A DNA stretch of 64,000 bases from Streptomyces sp. H27-H1 (GCF_026627445.1 NZ_JAPNLJ010000013.1:124001-188000), one strand, 5' to 3'; shown: positions 43,262-52,268, numbered from the stretch's first letter. Numbers and translations are program-made. The notes: generated by a model from the sequence alone, not told the origin.

Positions 43262-44713
43262 GTGACGCAGGGACCGCTCACCACGGAGGCCGGAGCTCCG
43301 GTCGCTGACAACCAGAACAGCGAGACCGCCGGCATCGGCGGACCCGTTCTGGTCCAGGACCAGCTGCTTCTGGAGAAGCTCGCGCACTTCAACCGCGAGC
43401 GCATCCCGGAGCGCGTGGTGCACGCCCGTGGCGCCGGTGCCTACGGCACGTTCACGCTGACCCGTGACGTCTCGCAGTGGACCCGTGCGAACTTCCTGTC
43501 CGAGGTGGGCAAGGAGACCGAGACCTTCCTGCGCTTCTCCACCGTCGCGGGCAACCTCGGCAGCGCGGACGCGGTGCGCGACCCCCGCGGCTGGGCGCTG
43601 AAGTTCTACACCGAAGAGGGCAACTACGACCTCGTCGGCAACAACACCCCGGTGTTCTTCATCAAGGACGCCATCAAGTTCCCCGATTTCATCCACACCC
43701 AGAAGCGCGACCCGTACACGGGCTCGCAGGAGGCGGACAACGTCTGGGACTTCTGGGGTCTGTCGCCCGAGTCCACGCACCAGGTGACCTGGCTGTTCGG
43801 TGACCGCGGCATCCCGGCGTCCTACCGCCACATGAACGGCTTCGGCTCGCACACGTTCCAGTGGAACAACGAGTCCGGCGAGGTCTTCTGGGTCAAGTAC
43901 CACTTCAAGACCGACCAGGGCATCAAGAACCTCACCCAGGCCGAGGCCAACCAGCTCGCCGGTGAGGACCCCGACTCGCACCAGCGCGACCTGCGCGAGT
44001 CGATCGAGCGCGGCGATTTCCCGTCCTGGACCGTTCAGGTGCAGGTCATGCCGGCGGCCGAGGCGGCGAACTACCGCTTCAACCCGTTCGACCTCACCAA
44101 GGTGTGGCCGCACGCGGACTACCCGCTGATCGAGATCGGCAAGCTGGAGCTCAACCGCAACCCGGAGAACGTCTTCGCCGAGGTCGAGCAGTCGATCTTC
44201 TCCCCGGCGCACTTCGTCCCCGGCATCGGTCCGTCCCCGGACAAGATGCTCCAGGGCCGTCTCTTCGGCTACGGCGACGCACACCGCTACCGCGTCGGCA
44301 TCAACGCCGACCACCTGCCGGTGAACCGCCCGCACGCCACCGAGGCGCGCACCAACTCCCGTGACGGCCACCTGTACGACGGCCGCCACAAGGGTGCGAA
44401 GAACTACGAGCCGAACAGCTTCGGCGGCCCGCACCAGACGGACCGCCCGCTGTGGGTCTCCTCCGAGGTCACCGGCGGTACGGGCAACCACGCCGCGCCC
44501 TCGCACTCCGAGGACACCGACTTCGTCCAGGCGGGCAACCTCTACCGCCTGTACTCGGAGGACGAGAAGGCCCGTCTGATCGAGAACCTGTCCGGCTTCA
44601 TCGCCAAGGTCTCCCGTGACGACATCGTCGAGCGCGCGATCAACAACTTCCGCCAGGCGGACGGCGACTTCGGCAAGCGTCTGGAGACCGCGGTCCAGGC
44701 CCTTCGCGGCTGA
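43262..44713 (+). CDS. katA: monofunctional haem catalase
   Basis: A 483-residue small-subunit catalase that dismutates hydrogen peroxide. The distal His is H54 in RVVHARGAGAYG, the distal Asn lies in NNTPVFFIKDA, and the proximal haem ligand is Y337 in RLFGYGDAHRYR. Length fits clade III catalases of actinomycetes. GTG start at 43262 with GGAGG 7 nt upstream. Divergent from its likely repressor at 42696. A strong inverted repeat terminates it. Confidence 0.97.
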   Translation: MTQGPLTTEAGAPVADNQNSETAGIGGPVLVQDQLLLEKLAHFNRERIPERVVHARGAGAYGTFTLTRDVSQWTRANFLSEVGKETETFLRFSTVAGNLGSADAVRDPRGWALKFYTEEGNYDLVGNNTPVFFIKDAIKFPDFIHTQKRDPYTGSQEADNVWDFWGLSPESTHQVTWLFGDRGIPASYRHMNGFGSHTFQWNNESGEVFWVKYHFKTDQGIKNLTQAEANQLAGEDPDSHQRDLRESIERGDFPSWTVQVQVMPAAEAANYRFNPFDLTKVWPHADYPLIEIGKLELNRNPENVFAEVEQSIFSPAHFVPGIGPSPDKMLQGRLFGYGDAHRYRVGINADHLPVNRPHATEARTNSRDGHLYDGRHKGAKNYEPNSFGGPHQTDRPLWVSSEVTGGTGNHAAPSHSEDTDFVQAGNLYRLYSEDEKARLIENLSGFIAKVSRDDIVERAINNFRQADGDFGKRLETAVQALRG

Positions 44714-44732
44714 TCGACCGCTTGCCGCAGCA

Positions 44733-44778
44733 GGCCGACGGGCCGGCGCCCCCGAAAGGGAGCGCCGGCCCGTCGGCC
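44733..44778. terminator. bidirectional terminator between catalase and CBS gene
   Basis: GGCCGACGGGCCGGCGC (44733-44749) pairs perfectly with GCGCCGGCCCGTCGGCC (44762-44778), 17 bp with a 12 nt loop, between convergent genes. Confidence 0.85.
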
Positions 44779-44782
44779 GTTC

Positions 44783-45178
44783 CTACGCGGGCACGGTGGT
44801 GCGCCGCGCCGGGGCCCAGCAGCGGATGACATCACGTACGGACACGATGCCCACCGGGCCGCCGTGCTCCAGGACGATCAGATGACGGAAACCGCCGTGG
44901 GCCATCGCCTCGGCGGCTTCCTGCACGGTGGCGTCCGGGGTGCAGAACACCACGTTGTTGGTGGTGTGCGCGCCCACGGACTCCCGGTCGGGATCGTGGC
45001 CCGCGCCGATCGAGTTGAGGATGTCGCGCTCGGTCAGGATGCCGATGCCGCTGTATTCGGGATCGAGGACGACGGCGGCGCCGACGCGTCGGCCGGACAT
45101 CAGGCAGGCCGCCTGCCGCAGGGTGTGAGTGGGGCCGAGGGTGAGGATCACGGTGCTCATGGCGTCGCGGACGAGCAT
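44783..45178 (-). CDS. CBS-domain pair protein
   Basis: A 131-residue protein made of two CBS motifs, which form one adenosyl-nucleotide-binding Bateman module. Motif ends are IGILTERDILNSIG and VGIVSVRDVIR. It has no effector domain, so it probably binds or senses AMP, ATP or NAD-like ligands for a partner. The ATG at 45178 was chosen with AGGAGG 11 nt upstream; the GTG at 45190 overlaps that RBS. Single-gene unit. Confidence 0.85.
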   Translation of the reverse strand: MLVRDAMSTVILTLGPTHTLRQAACLMSGRRVGAAVVLDPEYSGIGILTERDILNSIGAGHDPDRESVGAHTTNNVVFCTPDATVQEAAEAMAHGGFRHLIVLEHGGPVGIVSVRDVIRCWAPARRTTVPA

Positions 45179-45190
45179 GAAGAGAGCCAC

Positions 45191-45387
45191 CTCCTAGTGA
45201 GTCCCTCCGCTTGGGTGGGGTGCGCACGAAGGCCCGCACTTAGAGAAGCCCTTCACAAGCGCACAAGCGGAGGAGTCTCAGATTCCCACGCATACGGAGT
45301 GTCAGCAAGGAGGCGCGTACGGGGCGCTTTCCGTACGTACGGGCGCGGGCCGTCCGGTCACGGTGGCGCGCGCCCGTCCCGTACGCG
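45191..45387. other. intergenic region between hisN-like and CBS genes
   Basis: It carries the CBS gene promoter. A small hairpin CGTACGG...CCGTACG (45316-45337) follows the hisN-like stop and may be its terminator. No ORF is supported. Confidence 0.4.
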
Positions 45388-46191
45388 TCAGCCGCGCGGG
45401 CGCAGCAGGTCCAGCATCTCCGCGTGCAGCAGCCCGTTCGAGGCCGCCGCGTTGCCGCCGTGGACGCCGTCCACCCCGTCCAGGGCGGTGAAGCGGCCGC
45501 CGGCCTCTTCCACGACGACGGCCAGGGCCGCCATGTCCCACAGGCTCAGCTCCGGCTCGGCGCACAGGTCGATCGAGCCCTCGGCGACCATCATGTACGG
45601 CCAGAAATCGCCGTAGCCCCGCGTGCGCCAGCAGGCACGGGTCAGGTCCAGGAAGCCGGGCAGCCGCCCCTGCTCCTCCCAGCCGCTCAGCGAGGAGTAG
45701 GCGAAGGAGGCGTCGGCGAGGGTGGCGACCTTCGAGACGCCGAGGGCCGTGGTCCCGCCGAGCGCGCCCCCCGTGAAGGCGCCCCGGCCGCGCGCCGCCC
45801 ACCAGCGGCGGCCCAGCGCGGGCGCGGACACCACGCCGACGACGGGGCGGAAGACCCCGTCGGCGTCCTCTTCCATCAGGGAGATCAGCGTCGCCCACAC
45901 CGGAACGCCGCGCACGTAGTTCTTCGTACCGTCGATCGGATCAACGACCCAGCGGCGCGGGCCGTCGCCCTTGAGGCCGTACTCCTCGCCCAGGATCGCG
46001 TCGGAGGGCCGCGCGGCGGAGATCCCGGCCCGGATGAGCTCCTCGGTGGCGGTGTCGGCCTCGCTCACCGGGGTCATGTCGGGCTTCGTCTCGACCTTCA
46101 GGTCGAGGGCGCGGAACCGCTCCATCGTCGAGGCGTCCGCCGCGTCGGCGAGTTCGAGGGCAAGGCGCAGGTCATCGTCATACTCGGGCAT
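45388..46191 (-). CDS. hisN: inositol-monophosphatase family phosphatase, histidinol-phosphatase-like
   Basis: A 267-residue metal-dependent phosphatase. Metal site blocks are ILGEEYG, VVDPIDGTKNYVRG and LSLWDMAALAVVVEEAGG. The TKNYVRGVPVWATLI stretch resembles actinobacterial HisN, which dephosphorylates histidinol phosphate in histidine synthesis. Inositol or fructose-bisphosphate activity cannot be ruled out. ATG at 46191. No other his gene is near. Confidence 0.85.
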   Translation of the reverse strand: MPEYDDDLRLALELADAADASTMERFRALDLKVETKPDMTPVSEADTATEELIRAGISAARPSDAILGEEYGLKGDGPRRWVVDPIDGTKNYVRGVPVWATLISLMEEDADGVFRPVVGVVSAPALGRRWWAARGRGAFTGGALGGTTALGVSKVATLADASFAYSSLSGWEEQGRLPGFLDLTRACWRTRGYGDFWPYMMVAEGSIDLCAEPELSLWDMAALAVVVEEAGGRFTALDGVDGVHGGNAAASNGLLHAEMLDLLRPRG

Positions 46192-46324
46192 GTCAGAACA
46201 GTACCGAGACGGCCGGGACGCCGCGAAAGGTGTCCAGGGTCCGGCACACGCACCCTTGACAGGATCTGGCGGTCCGTCAACTCTGACGGAGACGTCGACC
46301 GGAGGCGTCGAAGGGGAGGCGACG

Positions 46325-46906
46325 GTGCCGACGGCCCGGGAGTCCTTGCTCGAAGCGGCGGGAGCCGCCCTCGCGGCGCGCCCGTGGCCGGCCGTGCGGA
46401 TGATCGAGGTGGCGGCCGCCGCCGGGGTCTCGCGCCAGACCCTCTACAACGAGTTCGCGGGCAAGACGGGCCTGGGCCACGCCCTGGTCCGGCGCGACGC
46501 CGCCTGGTACCTGGACGGGGTGGACCGGGCCCTGGCCTCCTCGGGCGCACTGGCCGAACGGCTGGCGGCGGTCGTGGAGTGGACCGTGCGCGCGGGCCGG
46601 GAGCGCCCCCTCGCGAGGGCCCTGCTGACGGGGTGCTGGAACGGGAACCTACCCGTCCCGGCCGGCCGCGGGCTCCGGCCGGGACTGCCCGCCCTGGGGC
46701 CCGCCGAGCTGATCCGGGGCGTCCGTGAGCGGGCCGACGCCGCGTTCGGTGCCGCGACCGGCGGGCAGGAGGGGGCGCAGCGGTGCGAGCTGGCCGTGCG
46801 GCTCGCGCTGTCCTACCTGATCGCCCCGGCCGAGCCGTCGGGGCCGGGCCACGCCGGGCTGCTGCGGGTGCTCACTGTGACGAGCCCGAGAGCTGGAGCC
46901 CGATGA
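46325..46906 (+). CDS. TetR family transcriptional regulator
   Basis: A 193-residue repressor-type protein. The N-terminal helix-turn-helix is VAAAAGVSRQTLYNEFAGKT. The ligand domain has a TetR_C-like layout. The GTG at 46325 follows GGGGAGG by 5 nt. Its 3' end overlaps the convergent sugE 3' end by 35 bp. A 16-bp palindrome of the kind bound by TetR dimers lies in the sugE leader, so SugE is the likely target. It is divergent from hisN with about 130 bp between. Confidence 0.87.
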   Translation: MPTARESLLEAAGAALAARPWPAVRMIEVAAAAGVSRQTLYNEFAGKTGLGHALVRRDAAWYLDGVDRALASSGALAERLAAVVEWTVRAGRERPLARALLTGCWNGNLPVPAGRGLRPGLPALGPAELIRGVRERADAAFGAATGGQEGAQRCELAVRLALSYLIAPAEPSGPGHAGLLRVLTVTSPRAGAR

Positions 46907-47195
46907 CGCCGAGGATCACCAGCGAGATCGAGACGAGTTTGAGGGTGGAGACCAGATCCCCGAGGAAGATCATCCCGTAGATCGCGGTACCGGCCGCTCC
47001 GATGCCGGTCCACACCGCGTAGGCCGGTCCCACGTCCAGTTTCTTCAGGGCCAGCGTCAGCAGACCGAAGCTGCCGAGCGCGAAGCACGCGAAGGCGATG
47101 GTCGGCCACAGCCGGGTGAAGCCGTGCGACAGCTTGAGGCAGACCGCGAACCCCGTTTCCAGGATCCCGGCAACCACGACCAGCAGCCACGCCAT
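46872..47195 (-). CDS. sugE: SMR family transporter, SugE/Gdx type
   Basis: A 107-residue four-helix membrane protein. The essential Glu lies in helix 1 (VVAGILETGFAV), and LKLSHGFTRLWP plus GPAYAVWTGIGAAGTAIYGM are the Gdx signature. Gdx members export guanidinium in exchange for protons; Qac-type members export quaternary ammonium drugs. Here the sequence favours Gdx. ATG at 47195 with GGGGAGG upstream. The leader holds a palindrome next to the RBS. The single copy would work as an antiparallel homodimer. Confidence 0.9.
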   Translation of the reverse strand: MAWLLVVVAGILETGFAVCLKLSHGFTRLWPTIAFACFALGSFGLLTLALKKLDVGPAYAVWTGIGAAGTAIYGMIFLGDLVSTLKLVSISLVILGVIGLQLSGSSQ

Positions 47196-47202
47196 GGCGT
47201 AT

Positions 47203-47250
47203 GCCTCCCCGCGTCATGTGACGCGCTCACGGGCTCTGCCCTCGCGTCAC
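47203..47250 (-). promoter_or_regulatory. palindromic operator or structured leader of sugE
   Basis: On the minus strand: GTGACGCG (A, 47250-47243), CGCGTCAC (B, 47225-47218), TGACGCG (C, 47216-47210), then GGGAGG. B with C forms a 16-bp palindrome CGCGTCA-CA-TGACGCG, TetR-operator-like. As RNA, B can pair with A (8 bp) or with C (6 bp, tetraloop) beside the RBS. Confidence 0.65.
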
Positions 47251-47351
47251 TTGGTGCGATTATGCATTTTCCAGACATCGCGTACGGCAAACCCCGCCGG
47301 GCGATCGGCCGAAGATCGGTCGGCCTCGCCCGGCCGGTCGCCCGCACCCGG

Positions 47352-48362
47352 TCAGTCGCCCTCGCGGCGCTCCCGCGTCTGCAGCAGCCGCCGCAGCGAG
47401 TACAGCCGCGCCGGATCCGCGTGGCCGTCCTCCACCCACTTGTCGAGCGCGCAGTCCTGCTCGTCGTGGCTGCACGCGCGCGGGCAGCCCTCCGTGCCCG
47501 GCACCAGCTCCGGGAAGGCCAGGATGACCCGGGACGGGTCCACGTGGTGCAGGCCGAAGGAACGTACGCCCGGGGTGTCGATGACCCAGCCGTCCCCGCC
47601 CGGCAGCGGCAGCGCGAGCGCCGAGGTGGTCGTGTGCCGGCCGCGGCCGGTCACCGCGTTGACCACGCCGGTCGCGCGCTGGCGGCCCTCGGCGACCAGC
47701 GAGTTCACCAGCGTGGTCTTGCCGACGCCCGAGTGGCCGACGAACGCGGTGATCCGGCCGTTCAGGCGCTCGCGCACCCGCTCGGCCGCGTCGCCCGTCG
47801 CCAGCTCCTCGCGGTTGGTGACCACGTAGTTCAGGCCGAAGGTCGAGTAGATCTCCAGGATCTTGTCCGCGGACGTCAGATCGGACTTGGTGAGGACCAG
47901 CAGCGGTTCCAGCCCGGCGTCGTACGCGGCCACCAGACAGCGGTCGATCATCCGGGGGCGCGGTTCCGGGTCGGCCAGCGCCGTCACGATGGCGAGCTGG
48001 TCGGCGTTGGCGACGACGATGCGCTCGTACGGATCGTCGTCGTCGGCCGTGCGCCGCAGGACCGACTTGCGGGCCTCGATCCGCACGATCCGGGCGAGGG
48101 TGTCCTTCTTGCCGGACAGGTCGCCGACGATCCAGACCCGGTCCCCGACCACCGCCGCCTTGCGGCCCAGCTCGCGGGCCTTCATCGCGTGCACGGGCCG
48201 GTTGTCGACCAGGCAGGTGAGCCGGCCGCGGTCCACGGTCAGGACGAAGCCCTCGGCCGCGTCCTCGTGCTTGGGGCGGATGGTCGTACGCGGCCGGTTG
48301 CCCTTGGGGTTGGGCCGCTGGCGGATGTCGTCCTCGTCGGTGTTCTTGCCGTACCTGCGCAT
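47352..48362 (-). CDS. rsgA: ribosome biogenesis GTPase RsgA
   Basis: A 336-residue circularly permuted GTPase that checks 30S subunit maturation. After an N-terminal OB fold, the G motifs come in the permuted order: G4 LTKSDL, then G1 GHSGVGKTTLVNSL, then G3 DTPG. The C-terminal zinc knuckle is CPRACSHDEQDC. The N-terminal MRRYGKNTDEDDIRQRPN is an actinobacterial extension. ATG at 48362, 8 nt past the aroA stop, so the two form an operon. Confidence 0.95.
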   Translation of the reverse strand: MRRYGKNTDEDDIRQRPNPKGNRPRTTIRPKHEDAAEGFVLTVDRGRLTCLVDNRPVHAMKARELGRKAAVVGDRVWIVGDLSGKKDTLARIVRIEARKSVLRRTADDDDPYERIVVANADQLAIVTALADPEPRPRMIDRCLVAAYDAGLEPLLVLTKSDLTSADKILEIYSTFGLNYVVTNREELATGDAAERVRERLNGRITAFVGHSGVGKTTLVNSLVAEGRQRATGVVNAVTGRGRHTTTSALALPLPGGDGWVIDTPGVRSFGLHHVDPSRVILAFPELVPGTEGCPRACSHDEQDCALDKWVEDGHADPARLYSLRRLLQTRERREGD

Positions 48363-48370
48363 GACGGGCC

Positions 48371-49732
48371 CTACGCTCCGACACCTGCCGGAGCCGCTTC
48401 GGCCCGGGAGAGCATGTCCGCCCACATCTGCGGGAAGTCCGGCAAGGTCTTCGCGGTCGTCGCCACGTTCTCGATGAGCACGCCCTCCACCGCCAGGCCG
48501 ATCACCGCGCCGGCCGTGGCCATCCGGTGGTCGTCGTACGTGTGGAACGTGCCGCCGTGCAGCGGGCGCGGCCGGATCCGAAGACCGTCCGCGGTCTCCG
48601 TGACGTCGCCGCCCAGCCCGTTGATCTCCTTGGTGAGCGCCGCCAGCCGGTCGGTCTCGTGCATCCGCAGGTGCTGCACCCCGCGCAGCACCGACTCCGA
48701 GTCGGCCAGCGCCGCGACGGCGGCGATGCCCGGGGTGAGCTCGCCGACCTCGCCCAGGTCCACGTCGATGCCGTGGATCTTGCCGGTGCCCGTGAAGACC
48801 AGGCCCGCGTCGGTGAGCTCGCAGGAGCCGCCCATCTCCGTGAAGATCCGGCGCAGCGCGTCACCGGGCTGCGTGGTGCGGCGGGGCCAGTCGGGGATGG
48901 TGACCGTGCCGCCGGTGATGAGGGCCGCCGCGAGGAAGGGCTGGGCGTTGGAGAGGTCCGGCTCCACGACCAGGTCGCAGCCGAGCAGGGCGCCGGGGGC
49001 GACCCGCCAGACGTTCTTCTCGCCGCCGGACTCGGGGGTGTCGACCTGCGCGCCCGCCGCGCGCAGCATCTCCACGGTCATCCGGATGTGCGGCATGGAC
49101 GGCAGGTTGGTGCCCACGTGCCGCACCTCGACGCCCTGGTTGAACCGGGGGGCGGAGAGCAGCAGCGCGGAGACGAACTGCGAGGAGTTGGTCGCGTCGA
49201 TCTCGACGGTCCCGCCCTCCAGGGCCCCGCCGCCCTGGACGGTCAGCGGCAGCGCCCCGCGGCCGTCGTCGTCGATGCGGGCGCCGAGCGTGCGCAGCGC
49301 GGTGATGACCTGGCCGAGGGGGCGCTCGTAGCAGCGCGGGTCGCCGTCGAAGCGGATGTCGCCGTCGGCCAGGGTGGCCACGGGCGGCAGGAAGCGCATG
49401 ACCGTGCCCGCGTTGCCGACGTCGACCGTGGCCGGTCCGTGCAGTGCGGCCGGGATGACCCGCCAGGCCTCGCCGCCGTGACCCTCGCCGGCGGAGCTGG
49501 AGGACACGGTCTCCTCGATGCCGACGCCCAGCGCGCGCAGCGCGTCGGCCATCAGCTGGGAGTCGCGCGAACGCAGCGGGCGGCGCACCCAGCCCGGCTC
49601 GGAGGCGAGCGCGGCGAGCACGAGGGCACGGTTGGTGACCGACTTGGACCCGGGCACGGTGACGGTGGCCTGGACGGCGGCGTCGGCGAGCGGGGCGGGC
49701 CAGAGGGCGGGCAGAGCGTGGGTCTCGGTCAT
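48371..49732 (-). CDS. aroA: 3-phosphoshikimate 1-carboxyvinyltransferase (EPSP synthase)
   Basis: A 453-residue enzyme of the shikimate pathway joining PEP to shikimate 3-phosphate. Key blocks: TVPGSKSVTNRALVLAAL with the catalytic Lys, VGNAGTVMRFLPP, FDGDPRCYERPLGQ, and DDHRMATAGAVIGL. The glyphosate loop reads GNAGTVMRFLPP rather than the E. coli GNAGTAMRPL, so the Pro that follows MR is Phe here; effect on inhibitor binding cannot be judged. ATG at 49732. rsgA follows 8 nt after. Confidence 0.95.
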   Translation of the reverse strand: MTETHALPALWPAPLADAAVQATVTVPGSKSVTNRALVLAALASEPGWVRRPLRSRDSQLMADALRALGVGIEETVSSSSAGEGHGGEAWRVIPAALHGPATVDVGNAGTVMRFLPPVATLADGDIRFDGDPRCYERPLGQVITALRTLGARIDDDGRGALPLTVQGGGALEGGTVEIDATNSSQFVSALLLSAPRFNQGVEVRHVGTNLPSMPHIRMTVEMLRAAGAQVDTPESGGEKNVWRVAPGALLGCDLVVEPDLSNAQPFLAAALITGGTVTIPDWPRRTTQPGDALRRIFTEMGGSCELTDAGLVFTGTGKIHGIDVDLGEVGELTPGIAAVAALADSESVLRGVQHLRMHETDRLAALTKEINGLGGDVTETADGLRIRPRPLHGGTFHTYDDHRMATAGAVIGLAVEGVLIENVATTAKTLPDFPQMWADMLSRAEAAPAGVGA

Positions 49733-49845
49733 GGCCACCACTTTAGTGGCTTCCCACGGCCGCAGATCTTGATCACCGGGGGAGTCTTGGAGGTCGGACG
49801 CAAAGCAGCCACGGGCTGGGACCGGCCAGAAGGACAGGCCCTCGG

Positions 49846-50559
49846 TCAGAGGACGAGCAGCCAGCGGCCGCCGCCGATGAGCGAGGACAGCGCCACCACG
49901 TGGAAGAACAGCAGCCACACCACGGGGTGCACATGGGTGAGCCGTCCGAGCTGGTCCGCGTCGGAGTCGGGCGCTCCGCTGTGCCGGCGCTTGGCCCCCA
50001 GCTCGAAGACCGGCCGGACGCCGCCGAGCAGCAGGAACCACACCACGGCGTACGCGAAGACGGCCTGCACCTCCTCCGGGGCCAGCCAGGAGACCAGTAC
50101 GAAGGTGGCGCCCGTGAGTACCACCGTCAGCAGCCCGTACGCGTTGCGGATCATCACCAGCACCGCCAGCAGCAGGGCGGTCGCCGCCCACAGCAGCAGC
50201 GTGATCCGGTGGGCCGACAGCAGGGCCGCTCCGCCGAGGCCGAGCAGGGAGGGCGCCGTGTACCCGGCGGCGGCCGTGAGGACCATGCCCAGGCCGGTCG
50301 GCTTGCCCCGGCTGACGGTGACCCCGCTGGTGTCCGAGTGCAGCCGGATCCCGTCCAGGCTGCGGCCCGTGAGCAGCGCCAGCAGTCCGTGGCCGCCCTC
50401 GTGCGCGATGGTGATCGCGTTGCGGGAGAGCCGCCACACCGGCCGGGGGCCCACGGCGACGAGCGCCGCCAGCCCCGTGGCGATCACCAGCCACAGACCG
50501 GGCGCCGCCTGTATGCCGGTGAGCCGGTCCCACAGGCCGGCAGCGCTGCTGGTGTTCAT
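49846..50559 (-). CDS. M50B-like membrane zinc peptidase
   Basis: A 237-residue membrane protein. The zinc motif HEGGH is at residues 53-57, in the first cytoplasmic-edge helix after NAITIA. About six membrane segments follow, including LGMVLTAAAGYTAPSLLGLG. Peptidase_M50B-type proteins of actinobacteria are uncharacterised intramembrane metalloproteases. The ATG at 50559 has GGAG 11 nt upstream. It is divergent from the SRAP gene with only 53 bp between the two starts. Confidence 0.83.
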   Translation of the reverse strand: MNTSSAAGLWDRLTGIQAAPGLWLVIATGLAALVAVGPRPVWRLSRNAITIAHEGGHGLLALLTGRSLDGIRLHSDTSGVTVSRGKPTGLGMVLTAAAGYTAPSLLGLGGAALLSAHRITLLLWAATALLLAVLVMIRNAYGLLTVVLTGATFVLVSWLAPEEVQAVFAYAVVWFLLLGGVRPVFELGAKRRHSGAPDSDADQLGRLTHVHPVVWLLFFHVVALSSLIGGGRWLLVL

Positions 50560-50612
50560 GAGGTGGCGGACTCCTTGCGGTGACGATCGAATGTCATGGC
50601 AGTGTGGCAGCC

Positions 50613-51428
50613 ATGTGCGGAAGGTTTGCAGCGAGTCGGGGGCCCGAGGATCTGGCGGAGGCGTTCGGGGTGAAGCGGTGGGAGCCGGCGCAGGCGCTGG
50701 CACCCGACTGGAACGTGGCTCCGACGAAAGAGGTCCACGTCGTCCTCGACCGTCCGCTGAAAGACGCTCCGAGCCCGCGTCCGGTTCGCCAGCTGAGGGT
50801 CCTGAAATGGGGGCTCGTGCCGTCCTGGGCGCCGAACCCCGAGGGCGCCGCCCGGATGATCAACGCCCGGTCCGAGACCATCGCCGAGAAGCCTTCCTTC
50901 CGCCGCCCCTTCGAGCAGCGCCGCTGCATCATCCCCGCGGACGGCTACTACGAGTGGGTCACCGCCCACGACGAGCGGCAGCTGGAGGTCGAGGGCAAGA
51001 AGAAGCGGGCGCGAAAGCAGCCCTACTTCGTCCTGCCCACCGACGGCTCCGTCTTCGCCATGGCCGGGATATACGAGTTCTGGCGCGACCGGACCCTGCC
51101 CGACGAGCACCCCCGCGCCTGGTGGGCGACCTGCTCGGTGATCACCACGGAGGCCGAGGCCGGCCCCCTGGGCGTGGCCCCCGCCGAGGGGCCGCGGTCG
51201 CTGGCCGACATCCACCCCCGGATGCCCCTGATGCTCACCCCGGACCGGTGGGACGCCTGGCTGGACCCGGCGCGGGCCGACCCCGACGAGCTCCAGGCCC
51301 TGCTGGCCCCGCCACCCGGAGGGCTGATGCGCGCCTATCCGGTGTCCACCGCCGCGAGCAACGTCCGCAACAACGGGCCCGAACTCCTGGAGGAGCTGGA
51401 GGGGCCGGAGGAGGGCACGCTCTTCTGA
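50613..51428 (+). CDS. SRAP/HMCES-type abasic-site protein (YedK family)
   Basis: A 271-residue protein that crosslinks covalently to abasic sites in single-stranded DNA, shielding them at forks. The nucleophile is Cys2 exposed after Met removal (MCGRF). Other active-site blocks are NVAPTKEV, INARSET, IPADGYYEW with the catalytic Glu, and DIHPRMPLML with the catalytic His. The ATG at 50613 was chosen because Cys must be residue 2; a longer frame exists upstream. It adds to the window's DNA repair set. Confidence 0.93.
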   Translation: MCGRFAASRGPEDLAEAFGVKRWEPAQALAPDWNVAPTKEVHVVLDRPLKDAPSPRPVRQLRVLKWGLVPSWAPNPEGAARMINARSETIAEKPSFRRPFEQRRCIIPADGYYEWVTAHDERQLEVEGKKKRARKQPYFVLPTDGSVFAMAGIYEFWRDRTLPDEHPRAWWATCSVITTEAEAGPLGVAPAEGPRSLADIHPRMPLMLTPDRWDAWLDPARADPDELQALLAPPPGGLMRAYPVSTAASNVRNNGPELLEELEGPEEGTLF

Positions 51429-51477
51429 GGCCCCGGCGCTCACTCCGGAGGGCGCCCCGGACCGGCATGATCGGGCC

Positions 51478-52140
51478 ATGAGCAGCACGCGCACCGAGAG
51501 CGTCGACACCCCGGCGGGCGAAGCCCGCATCACCTGGCACCCGGCCCCGGCGGGCAGGGCCCGCCTGGTGCTCGCCCTGGGCCACGGAGCCGGCGGCGGG
51601 ATCGAGGCCCGGGACCTCCAGGCCCTGGCCGCCGCCCTGCCCGTCCTGGGGATCACCGTGGCGCTGGCCGAACAGCCCTGGCGGGTCGCCGGGAAGAAGG
51701 TCGCCGCCGCGCCCAAGGTGCTGGACGCGGGCTGGAGCGCCCTGTGGCCCGCCTTCGCGGAGCCCGGGCTGCCCGTCGTCGCGGGCGGCCGCAGCGCCGG
51801 GGCCCGGGTGGCCTGCCGGACCGCAGCGGATCTGGGCGCGGCCGGGGTGCTCGCGCTGGCCTTCCCGCTGCACCCGCCGGGCCGGCCGGAGAAGTCCCGG
51901 GCCGAGGAGCTGCTGGGCGCCGGGCGTCCGGCGCTGGTGGTCCAGGGCGGCCGCGACTCCTTCGGGAGGCCGCAGGAGTTCCCGGAGCGGGGGGCGCGCG
52001 GAGCCTCGTACGAGCTGGTGGAAGTGGACGGCGGGGATCACGGCTTCGCCGTGCTCAAGAAGACCGGTCCCACGCAGGAGGAAGCCCTGGCGGTGATCAC
52101 CGGGGCGGTGGCCGAATGGCTCGGCCGGCTGCCCGTCTGA
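51478..52140 (+). CDS. alpha/beta hydrolase, KANL3/Tex30-like
   Basis: A 220-residue dienelactone-hydrolase-like fold. The oxyanion loop is LGHGAGGG, the nucleophile elbow is GGRSAGARV, the Asp is in VVQGGRDSFG and the His in DGGDHGFAVL. Substrate unknown. ATG at 51478. It ends 55 bp before the sigma-R promoter of sigR, so it is probably not part of that operon, though read-through could occur. Confidence 0.85.
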   Translation: MSSTRTESVDTPAGEARITWHPAPAGRARLVLALGHGAGGGIEARDLQALAAALPVLGITVALAEQPWRVAGKKVAAAPKVLDAGWSALWPAFAEPGLPVVAGGRSAGARVACRTAADLGAAGVLALAFPLHPPGRPEKSRAEELLGAGRPALVVQGGRDSFGRPQEFPERGARGASYELVEVDGGDHGFAVLKKTGPTQEEALAVITGAVAEWLGRLPV

Positions 52141-52194
52141 GCCGGCACTGTGACCGGGACGGCCCACCGGGTCCCGAATCCCGTGCCCTGCCCG

Positions 52195-52220
52195 GGAATG
52201 TGCCGCAGCGGCCTTCTGTT
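52195..52220 (+). promoter_or_regulatory. sigma-R autoregulatory promoter of sigR
   Basis: GGAAT (52195-52199), exactly 18 nt, GTT (52218-52220), matching the SigR consensus. Its transcript would start upstream of the long start codon at 52269. Confidence 0.86.
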
Positions 52221-52268
52221 GTCCCGGATGTCGGTACGTACGGGAAGACGTCGGAGGAGAGGCACCGC

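Noticed and set aside
47196..47260. Guanidine-I, -II or -III riboswitch before sugE
   Set aside because: I could not find the conserved cores of these classes (for example ACGR hairpin loops); kept only as an unclassified palindrome.
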